From positions 434,001 to 498,000 of the forward strand of contig NZ_LOPU01000029.1 in NCBI RefSeq assembly GCF_001469955.1: 64,000 nucleotides of DNA. The letters are read 5' to 3'. Both the position numbers and the translations under genes were made by a program. The notes below the pieces were generated by a model. It saw only the letters and a program-made list of their open reading frames with translations. It did no database searches and had not been told where the DNA came from. Position 1 is the first letter of the stretch. Every line of letters begins with the position of its first letter. This document shows, in pieces, positions 57,689 to 64,000 of the stretch. The stretch is from Haloprofundus marisrubri. GTDB lineage: Archaea > Halobacteriota > Halobacteria > Halobacteriales > Haloferacaceae.

Positions 57689-60424
57689 TCACCGGTCGTC
57701 GACGAACACGTCGTCGAGGTCGACCGCCGACTCGCGAGTCGGGTTCTCCGTTCCCGTTCGTGGCTCCTCTTCGGGGGCGCTTCGCCGCGCCCGTTGCATC
57801 AGTGAGTCGTGGGCCACATATGGCGCTTCGTCCCCGCTCGGGCGAACCTGCTCGTAGGAGCCGTCGGGTCGCATCACCCACCGTTTGCGGTTGTCGGCGA
57901 GCATCGCGTCCAGCACGTCTCGGAGTTGCTCACGGAGTGCTCGGTCCTCCACCGGGGCGACGGCTTCGACGCGTCTGTCGAGGTTTCTCGTCATCCAGTC
58001 TGCGGACCCCAGATAGTACTCGGGGTCGCCGGCGTTGTGGAAGTAAAACACCCGTGAGTGTTCGAGAAACCGCCCGACGACGCTGTGAACGTTCACGCTG
58101 TCGCTCACGCCCGGAATGCCGGGTCGGAGTCGACAGATGCCGCGAACGACGAGGTCGATGTCGACGCCCGCCATCGCCGCCTCGTACAGTTCGGCGACCA
58201 TCTCGGGGTCTTCGAGCGAGTTCATCTTCGCGACGATGCGTGCGTCCTCGCCGTTTCGGGCGTGGTCGGCCTCGCGGCGTACGAGGTCGGTGAACCGCTC
58301 GCGCATGTTCCCGGGGGCGACGAGCAGTTTCCGGTACTGCTCGTGCAGCGAGTGCCCGGTGAAATAGTTGAACAGTCTGACGAGGTCTTGGCCGACGTCG
58401 CGGTCGGCGGTCAAAAGGCCGAGGTCGGTGTACGTCTTCGCCGTCTCGGAGTGGTAGTTGCCGGTGGCGACGTGTGAGTACAGCGAGACGCCGTCGTCTT
58501 CCTCGCGGACGACGAGTGCCGTCTTCGAGTGCGTCTTCAACCCGATAGTGCCGTACGCGACGTGGATGCCCTCCTCTTCGAGGCGTTTGACCCACCGGAG
58601 GTTGTTCTCCTCGTCGAAGCGGGCTTTCAGTTCGACCATCACGGCGACCTGTTTGCCGTTTTTGGCGGCTTCGATGAGCGTCTCGATGACGCTCGAATCG
58701 TGCGCCGTCCGGTAGATTGCTGCCTTGATGGCGAGGACGTCCGGGTCTTCGGCGGCGGCGTCGAGAAACGTCTGGACGGTGTTGGTGAACGAGTGGTACG
58801 GATGGTGAACTAACACGTCGTCGCGGGCGATTTCGGCGAACAGTTCGGCGGGTCGCTCGGCGTCGAGCGTCGCAAACCGTGGGTGCATCTGCGGCGTCCA
58901 CGACTCCAGTTTCGACTCGGGACGGTCGAGGTCGGTCAACGACATGAGTTCGCGGTAGTCGAGTGGACCGTCCAACTCGAACACCTCCTGTTCGTCAACG
59001 TCGAGTTGGTCCGTCAGCAGTTCGCGCACTTCGTCGGCCATCTCGGATTCGACTTCGAGGCGGACGATGGTGGCGAACCGGCGCTGACGGAGCACTTCCT
59101 CAATCATGTCGATGAGGCCCTCTGCGACCTCCTCGTTCCGCCGGACTTCGGCGTTTCGCGTCACACGGAACAGCGAACTGTCGACGAGTTCGACGTTCGG
59201 AAACAGCAAGTCGAGGTTCGCGTCGATAATTTGCTCCAGCGGGACGTACCGTGTCTCCTCGCCGACTTGGACGAGTCGCGGACGGTTCTGCGGTATCTTC
59301 ACCCGCGAGAACTTCGTCTCACCGTCAGTTCGTGTGCGCACCGCCAGCGAGAGGCTGAGATTCGAGATGAACGGGAACGGATGTGCCGGGTCGAACGTCA
59401 GCGGCGTCAACGTCGGCAGCACCGAACTCTCGAAGTAGTCGCGCAGTTCCGTCTGTCGGTCGTCGTCGAGCGTCTCGTAGTCGACGATGTGGATATCCGC
59501 CTCGGCCAGCAACGGTTCGATTTCTTCGCGGTAACAGCGTGCCTGTGCTTCGAACATCTCCCGGGCTTCCGCAAGAATCTCCACCAGTTGCTCGCTCGGG
59601 GTTCGTCCGTCGACGGTGAGTTCGGTCACGCCGGCGTCTATCTGCTGTTTCAGCCCCCCGACACGCTTCATGAAGAACTCGTCCATGTTCGTCGTGAAGA
59701 TGGAGAGAAACTTCACCCGCTCTAACAGCGGGTTTCTGTCGTCGAGCGCCTCGAACAACACCCGTCGCTGGAAGGCGAGTTCGCTCAGTTCGCGGTTGAG
59801 GTAGAACTCGTGGCTCCCGAAGTCGACGTCGTCTTCGCCAATCGCAGGCAACTCGGGTCCTGCCGGCGGGTCGTCGCCCATCGGCCCGACTCGTGTGCCG
59901 GTTTCGCCGACAGTCGGACGGAGCGGCGTCAGCGGCGTCGGTCGCCCCTCAACCGATCTCCCCGTCGGGAGGCCGTAGACGTCGGCGGCAGCGTCGCCTG
60001 TACCGTCGTCTCCGGGTGTACTCGGGTTCTCACCGTTACCAGCGGTATCCGGGATATCGGTGTCCACGGAGTCAGTCGTCTCGTCGTCGGGGCTGTCGAG
60101 GGACTCGCTCGTCTCGTCGTTGGGAGTCTCGACACCGTCGTCTGCCGAGGTGTCACTTGTTTTCTCGTCCACGCCGTCGCCGGCGTCTTCGTCTTGACCC
60201 GACGAAGGCGGCGTCAAATCGTCGAATTCGCGCTTCTCGACCGTTTTCGACTCGGTTTCCGATACCGTGAGGTCGTCGGTTTCGGCATCGTCCGGTCCGT
60301 TTTCCGTCTCGCCCAGTTCGCTTTCGGCATCGCTCGCTCCGTTCGTTCTCGTTCGGTTTCGTTCGTCGGTTCCACTGTCCTCACCGCTCTCACGGCCGTC
60401 TTTGAACCACTCCCAAAATGGCAT
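57689..60424 (-). CDS. ppk1: Polyphosphate kinase (PPK1) with long acidic N-terminal extension
   Basis: The 911-residue protein contains the full PPK1 catalytic part from HEFYLNRELSELAFQRRVLFEAL (about residue 205) to the end. The catalytic histidine lies in YGTIGLKTHSKTALVVREED, and later elements are RVFYFHNAGDPEYYLGSADWMTRNLDRR. Before it is a 200-residue acidic, Ser/Thr/Asp-rich stretch without family match, probably disordered and halophile-specific. PPK1 makes inorganic polyphosphate from ATP and links stress and phosphate storage. It lies 4 bases downstream of the phosphoesterase gene and is probably co-transcribed with it. Confidence 0.93.
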   Translation of the reverse strand: MPFWEWFKDGRESGEDSGTDERNRTRTNGASDAESELGETENGPDDAETDDLTVSETESKTVEKREFDDLTPPSSGQDEDAGDGVDEKTSDTSADDGVETPNDETSESLDSPDDETTDSVDTDIPDTAGNGENPSTPGDDGTGDAAADVYGLPTGRSVEGRPTPLTPLRPTVGETGTRVGPMGDDPPAGPELPAIGEDDVDFGSHEFYLNRELSELAFQRRVLFEALDDRNPLLERVKFLSIFTTNMDEFFMKRVGGLKQQIDAGVTELTVDGRTPSEQLVEILAEAREMFEAQARCYREEIEPLLAEADIHIVDYETLDDDRQTELRDYFESSVLPTLTPLTFDPAHPFPFISNLSLSLAVRTRTDGETKFSRVKIPQNRPRLVQVGEETRYVPLEQIIDANLDLLFPNVELVDSSLFRVTRNAEVRRNEEVAEGLIDMIEEVLRQRRFATIVRLEVESEMADEVRELLTDQLDVDEQEVFELDGPLDYRELMSLTDLDRPESKLESWTPQMHPRFATLDAERPAELFAEIARDDVLVHHPYHSFTNTVQTFLDAAAEDPDVLAIKAAIYRTAHDSSVIETLIEAAKNGKQVAVMVELKARFDEENNLRWVKRLEEEGIHVAYGTIGLKTHSKTALVVREEDDGVSLYSHVATGNYHSETAKTYTDLGLLTADRDVGQDLVRLFNYFTGHSLHEQYRKLLVAPGNMRERFTDLVRREADHARNGEDARIVAKMNSLEDPEMVAELYEAAMAGVDIDLVVRGICRLRPGIPGVSDSVNVHSVVGRFLEHSRVFYFHNAGDPEYYLGSADWMTRNLDRRVEAVAPVEDRALREQLRDVLDAMLADNRKRWVMRPDGSYEQVRPSGDEAPYVAHDSLMQRARRSAPEEEPRTGTENPTRESAVDLDDVFVDDR

Positions 60425-60428
60425 CTGT

Positions 60429-61136
60429 CTACTCTTCGGTCGTTGCCCGTGGTGGAATCACGATTTTCGAGTCTTTACGGCTCTGGACCGTCCGCCCGAG
60501 GTCGACCGAAATCAGCGCGTCGCGACTGCAGTCGATGGCGGTCAGTTTGCCCCCGTACACACAGCCAGTATCGAGGCCGACGGCGTACTCGCGGTGGACG
60601 GCACTGTCGAGGACGGTGTGGCCGAAGAACACGCGCTCCGGTCCTTCGTACTCCTCGAACCAGTACGGCGGGTCGTAGCTACCGCCGGGGACGAGCGACC
60701 GGGTGTTCTGGAGGTCGTCGACCGAATGTTCCGAGAGGGGTTTTCGCGGGTCGACGCCGCCGTGAACGACGAGTGCGCCCTCCCACGAGATAGCGACCGG
60801 AAGCGACCGCATCCACTCGACGTCGCTGTCGTCCAATCCGTCGGGGTCCTTTTCGCCGCGAATCACTTTCTCCTCGTTGTTGCCGCGGATAGTGACGAGG
60901 TTCGGCATCTCGCGGACGCGACGAACGACACCCCCGTTGTCGGGGCCTTTCCGAATCAGGTCGCCGACGAACACCACCAACTCGTCGTCGCCGGGGTCCA
61001 GACGCGCGAGCAGGGCGTCGAGTTCGTCGAGACAGCCGTGGACGTCGCCGACGACGTAGATGTTGGCCCATTCGTCCGCGTCGACGCGTCGGTGTTGTGC
61101 TTCGATTGCGTCCGAAAACTGTGGTGTAGATGCCAT
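60429..61136 (-). CDS. Calcineurin-like phosphoesterase (diadenosine tetraphosphatase/PPP type)
   Basis: The 235-residue protein has the five metallophosphatase blocks: YVVGDVHGCLDELDALL (DxH), VVFVGDLIRKGPDNGG (GDxxxRG), TIRGNNEEKVI (GNH/E-like), VVHGGVDPRKPL and VFFGHTVLDSA (GHT). These match diadenosine tetraphosphatase or serine/threonine phosphatase relatives. It is 4 bases from ppk1. Removal of nucleotide phosphates or dephosphorylation of a PPK-related target is plausible, but the substrate is unknown. It is divergent from map. Confidence 0.85.
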   Translation of the reverse strand: MASTPQFSDAIEAQHRRVDADEWANIYVVGDVHGCLDELDALLARLDPGDDELVVFVGDLIRKGPDNGGVVRRVREMPNLVTIRGNNEEKVIRGEKDPDGLDDSDVEWMRSLPVAISWEGALVVHGGVDPRKPLSEHSVDDLQNTRSLVPGGSYDPPYWFEEYEGPERVFFGHTVLDSAVHREYAVGLDTGCVYGGKLTAIDCSRDALISVDLGRTVQSRKDSKIVIPPRATTEE

Positions 61137-61198
61137 TCGACCAGTTGCTTCGCCGTAAGACGTTCTCCCGATAAACGGTTGCTAAGAGGTGTCTGGTG

Positions 61199-61210
61199 CG
61201 CTATATAGCG
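61199..61210. promoter_or_regulatory. Palindrome CGCTATATAGCG in a divergent promoter region
   Basis: A perfect 12-base palindrome with a TATA-like core lies between the divergent phosphoesterase (start 61136) and map (start 61340) genes, about 66 and 129 bases from the two starts. It could be a bidirectional promoter element or an operator. Confidence 0.35.
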
Positions 61211-61339
61211 GAATAGAGACGTTCGTACCTGCTGACCGGTCGGTGGGTTTCGTAACACCCGCCGCCCGTTCGTTGGGTTGCGCTCGGAGTGCCCGCCGTC
61301 CCGCAACCTCTTTGCCTCGGTCGGTCAAAGCCTGCGGGT

Positions 61340-62230
61340 ATGAGCATCGGACATCTCGACGACGAGACGGTCGAAAAGTACCGCGAGGCGGGCGACATTC
61401 TCCGAACCGTGTTAGACGAATCCGCGGAGATGGTCGAACCCGGCGTCACGCACCTCGAAGTCGCCGAGTACGCCGAGTCACGCATCCACGAACACGACGC
61501 CGGATGCGCGTTCCCGGTCAACATCAGCGTCAACGAAGAGGCGTCGCACGCGACGCCCGCTCGCGACGACGACACCGAGTTCGGCGAGGACATGGTCTGT
61601 CTCGACGTCGGCGTCCACGTCGACGGCTACATCGCCGACGCCGCGGTCACCGTCGACCTCACAGGCAACGACGAACTCGTCGAAGCCGCCGAGGAAGCGC
61701 TCGACGCCGCGCTCGACGCCGTCGAACCGGGTGCGGAGACGGGCGCTATCGGCGCGGAGATAGAGGACGTCATCCGTGGCTACGGCTATATGCCTATCTT
61801 GAATCTCTCCGGTCACGGCGTCCAACAGTGGGATGCCCACACGGGGCCGAACATCCCGAACCGTGGGGCTGAACGCGGCGTCGAACTCCAAGTCGGCGAC
61901 GTGGTCGCCATCGAACCGTTCGCCACCGACGGCAGCGGGAAGGTGACCGAAGGCGTGAAGGAGGAGATTTACAGCCTCGAAAACGACCGCTCGGTCCGAA
62001 ACCGGCAGGCGCGTCAAGTTCTCGACGAAGTCAAAGAGAACTACCGGACGCTTCCCTTTGCGGCCCGATGGCTGGACGTTCCCCGCGCGGAGATGGCGAT
62101 TCGCCGCCTCGAACAGAATCACGTTCTCCACGGCTACCCCGTACTCAAAGAGGACGACGGCTGTCTCGTCAGTCAGGCCGAACACACCGTCATCGTCACC
62201 GAAGACGGTTGCGAGATTACGACGAACTGA
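61340..62230 (+). CDS. map: Type II methionine aminopeptidase
   Basis: The 296-residue protein begins MSIGHLDDETVEKYREAGDILRTV and has the pita-bread metal ligands: Asp in DVGVHVDGYIADAAVTVDL, His in LSGHGVQQW, Glu in AIEPFATDGSG and Glu in SQAEHTVIV. The VPRAEMAIRRLEQNHVLHGYPVL insert is of the type II (archaeal/eukaryotic) form. It removes initiator methionine from nascent proteins. The ATG at 61340 was selected because the upstream 17 residues in the open frame are unrelated. It is divergent from the phosphoesterase gene. Confidence 0.92.
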   Translation: MSIGHLDDETVEKYREAGDILRTVLDESAEMVEPGVTHLEVAEYAESRIHEHDAGCAFPVNISVNEEASHATPARDDDTEFGEDMVCLDVGVHVDGYIADAAVTVDLTGNDELVEAAEEALDAALDAVEPGAETGAIGAEIEDVIRGYGYMPILNLSGHGVQQWDAHTGPNIPNRGAERGVELQVGDVVAIEPFATDGSGKVTEGVKEEIYSLENDRSVRNRQARQVLDEVKENYRTLPFAARWLDVPRAEMAIRRLEQNHVLHGYPVLKEDDGCLVSQAEHTVIVTEDGCEITTN

Positions 62231-62342
62231 GCGGTCACTGCCGGGAAATCACACGTTACCGGTGTATTTGGCCGGTGAAAAATCGCGGTTCGGTTGCGTC
62301 GTCAGAACTCGCCCTCCTCGTCGACTGACAACGCTTCGAGCG

Positions 62343-62813
62343 TTACGCGTCGACGGCGTCCAGCAGTTCGTCGTAGTCGGGTTCGTTCTCCGGGTTGTCC
62401 GCTTCCCACGCGTACGTCACTTCGCCGTCCTCGTCGACGACGTAGACGGCGCGGTTGGCGACGCCGTGCAGGCCCAGTTCTTCGACGTCGATTTCGAGGC
62501 CGTACGACTGAATCGTCTCCCGACTCATGTTGCTGACCAGCGGGAACGAGAGGTCGTACTCGTCGCGGAACGCGTTCAGACTGAACGGCGAGTCGGCGCT
62601 CAGGCCGTACACCGACGCGCCGGCCGCCTCGAACTCGTCGATGTGTTCTTCGAAGGAAGTCATCTCGTTCGTACACGGCGGCGTGAACGCGCCGGGGAAG
62701 AAGGCGAGAACCAGCGGTCCCTCCTCGACTCGCTCCGAGAGCGTGAACTCCTCCACGTCACCGTTTGCGACTTTGTTCGTGAACTCGGGTGCGTCGTCGC
62801 CTACTGAGACCAT
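62343..62813 (-). CDS. One-cysteine peroxiredoxin
   Basis: The 156-residue protein has the peroxiredoxin/AhpC-TSA fold, with PGAFTPPCTNEM carrying the only cysteine (Cys47, the peroxidatic residue), preceded by LVLAFFPGAFTP. FPLVSNMS and GVANRAVYVVDEDGEVTYAW are typical of the family. With no resolving cysteine it is a 1-Cys type that needs an external thiol for recycling. It detoxifies hydrogen peroxide or organic peroxides. It converges with map across 112 bases. The 249 bases upstream (62814-63062) hold no clear gene. Confidence 0.87.
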   Translation of the reverse strand: MVSVGDDAPEFTNKVANGDVEEFTLSERVEEGPLVLAFFPGAFTPPCTNEMTSFEEHIDEFEAAGASVYGLSADSPFSLNAFRDEYDLSFPLVSNMSRETIQSYGLEIDVEELGLHGVANRAVYVVDEDGEVTYAWEADNPENEPDYDELLDAVDA

Positions 62814-63062
62814 ACTCTCAGTTGGGGAGTGATGCGGATAAACCGCTCACAGCACACCAGGTTCGCCGCGAGCGTGAACCCTTTACCGCTGGCCACGCGG
62901 CGGGGATAAGTACGTCAGCGAGTGATGTGTCTCGGCGTGCATTCATCCGTCTCGGTGTACACCCACCAATCTCGGCGCTCACCAACCAGTGCCGTTACTT
63001 CTCACCAATCGCTGGAGAACGCTGCCCGAGGTGAAACTAAATCGTACGAGTACCCATCGCAC

Positions 63063-63260
63063 TCACGCGTTGTTCATCCGCTGTGTCGTCTCCGCACCAC
63101 AGGTACCACAGACCGAGATTCGATACGGTTCACGGGAGAACTCCGCGTTCTCGCGTTTCTTGCTTTCGGTCCGAATTTCGACACGGACGTCGTGTGTCGT
63201 CTCCCTCCCGCAGTGGTTACACGTCTCCGTCACCCCATCGGGTTTGGGTTTCGTCGCCAT
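63063..63260 (-). CDS. Small zinc beta-ribbon protein (DUF7835-type)
   Basis: The 65-residue protein starts MATKPKPDGVTETCNHCGR and carries two CxxC pairs (CNHC near residue 14 and CGTC near 54) around a basic beta-rich core (VEIRTESKKRENAEFSREPYRISV). This is the signature of haloarchaeal zinc beta-ribbon proteins of the DUF7835 type. It might bind RNA or ribosome. An open frame extends 23 codons upstream but the added residues are Arg-rich and not family-like. Confidence 0.72.
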   Translation of the reverse strand: MATKPKPDGVTETCNHCGRETTHDVRVEIRTESKKRENAEFSREPYRISVCGTCGAETTQRMNNA

Positions 63261-63580
63261 TTCAGACAACAGTATGTGCGATTTACGAATAAAGGCACAC
63301 CTCCGTTCCGCAGTATTTCGACCGTTCATCGCAAGACGGCGGCGACTTTAACCGGTCGTAATAGGGGGACCGTTCAAACCGTTCAGCAGAGTAAGCAACA
63401 TGATAAATCGTTGTCGGTCGCCGAGGTTGGGCTTTCGAACTCCGACCGCCCCGTCGATACCGAGCGGAGTCGACGCTCTCGGCGTTGCTATCTTCGGACA
63501 ACGGCCAGGAACGACCGACGGTGGCTCGCTCTTCGTCCACGGTGAGATACGCCTAAGCGACTGGCGACTGTGACTGTGTC
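63261..63580. other. 320-base gene-free spacer before the HIT gene
   Basis: No supported gene is seen between the zinc-ribbon start and the HIT-family ATG. A short frame from about 63400 is arginine/proline-rich with no family match. The piece accgttca is repeated in tandem (near 63369-63386). The stretch probably includes the HIT gene promoter. Confidence 0.45.
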
Positions 63581-64000
63581 ATGGACCAACTGTTCGCGCC
63601 GTGGCGCATCGAGTGGGTCGAACGCGACAGCGACGGCGGCGGCGGCGGTGGCTGTCCGTTCTGCACGCTCCCCGACGACGACGCAGACAGGGAGAACCGC
63701 ATCGTCGCCCGCAGCGAGCGCTGCTTCGTGCTCCTGAACAACTATCCGTACAATCCCGGCCACGTGATGGTCATCCCCTACCGTCACACCGGCGAGTACA
63801 CCGACCTCACCGACGCCGACCTCCTCGACCACGCTCGTCTCAAACAACGGACGTTCGATGCCCTCCGAACGGCTATCGGACCCGACGCGTTCAACGCGGG
63901 GCTGAATCTCGGCGGCCCCGCCGGTGGCTCGATAGAGGACCACGTCCACACCCACGTCGTCCCTCGGTGGTCGGGCGATACGAACTTCATGCCCGTCATC
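63581..64000 (+). CDS. HIT-family nucleotide hydrolase (partial, runs off the window)
   Basis: The first 140 codons are present from the ATG at 63581 (MDQLFAPWRIEWVERD). A CPFCT pair near residue 25-28 and the later SERCFVLLNNYPYNPGHVMVIPYRH are those of HIT proteins. The catalytic triad is His-x-His-x-His in HVHTHVVPRW. Members hydrolyse AMP-linked or dinucleoside polyphosphate substrates (Ap4A- or Ap3A-like). The end lies beyond base 64000. A Gly-rich run (GGGGGG, about residues 19-24) is unusual but in frame. Confidence 0.85.
   Translation, partial: MDQLFAPWRIEWVERDSDGGGGGGCPFCTLPDDDADRENRIVARSERCFVLLNNYPYNPGHVMVIPYRHTGEYTDLTDADLLDHARLKQRTFDALRTAIGPDAFNAGLNLGGPAGGSIEDHVHTHVVPRWSGDTNFMPVI

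Noticed and set aside
57474-57881. A 135-residue minus-strand frame overlapping the end of ppk1
   Set aside because: It is strongly arginine-rich and lies partly inside the PPK1 coding region in another frame.
63391-63560. A short frame starting near 63400 in the spacer before the HIT gene
   Set aside because: It is Arg/Pro-rich with no promoter spacing and no recognisable domain.
1-64000. Additional tRNA genes
   Set aside because: Apart from the leucine tRNA no other T-loop-like GTTCNAATC on either strand was accompanied by matching stems.

Overview
The window comes from a halophilic archaeon (class Halobacteria, probably order Haloferacales; the genus cannot be fixed from this sequence). 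The evidence is high GC with strong G/C third positions, very acidic proteins, Tat-type lipoprotein signals, leaderless genes about 28 bases after TATA-like boxes, and archaeal markers: transcription factor TFS, HMG-CoA reductase, type II methionine aminopeptidase, fused siroheme decarboxylase halves and Vms1-type release proteins. It reads as ordinary, densely packed chromosome with about 70 protein genes and one tRNA. No transposase, integrase, CRISPR array or plasmid replication gene was seen.

Layout. 1-5.4 kb: an orphan 2-oxoacid dehydrogenase E1-alpha, an M48 protease, a TrkA potassium regulator between two stand-alone RAM-domain proteins, then an AT-rich stretch with a membrane protein of foreign character. 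5.5-13.3 kb: ATP-grasp ligase, small winged-helix protein, flavin monooxygenase, ABC exporter, a candidate structured RNA, tRNA-Leu(TAA), a hairpin-rich spacer and an orphan oligopeptide-binding lipoprotein. 13.4-22.3 kb: ferredoxin, two acetyltransferases, fused siroheme decarboxylase, TrpD2-like protein, M20 amidohydrolase, alcohol dehydrogenase, aspartoacylase-like protein and a lipoprotein cyclophilin. 22.4-33.7 kb: Vms1-like protein, a DgcN-DgcA pair likely to act on D-glutamate, PspA, TFS, a RadA/KaiC-like protein with a damaged Walker A, beta-RFAP synthase, and a lipoprotein gene cut by an in-frame amber codon. 33.8-48.5 kb: GMP and CTP synthesis, PHP phosphatase, reductases, transporters, amidohydrolase and HMG-CoA reductase. 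48.6-64 kb: YihY membrane protein, a second 2-oxoacid dehydrogenase set (E1-alpha, E1-beta, free lipoyl domain), isocitrate dehydrogenase with an unusual repeat array at its 3' end, asparaginase, a large secreted protein, polyphosphate kinase with a phosphoesterase, methionine aminopeptidase, peroxiredoxin and a HIT hydrolase.

Working groups. Units supported by spacing are trkA with its RAM gene; ahbAB-GNAT-ferredoxin; dgcN-dgcA (GTGA overlap); pyrG-guaAb; E1-alpha/E1-beta/lipoyl (overlapping); and phosphoesterase-ppk (4-base gap).

The most unusual signal is at 52383-52518, beside the 3' end of icd. Three diverged copies of the last icd codons occur about 55 bases apart. Each keeps the residues I-E-K-L-S-stop through synonymous changes only, and each is folded into a hairpin whose arms have changed in a compensating way. 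This resembles scars of repeated site-specific recombination at the icd end, or a modular terminator.
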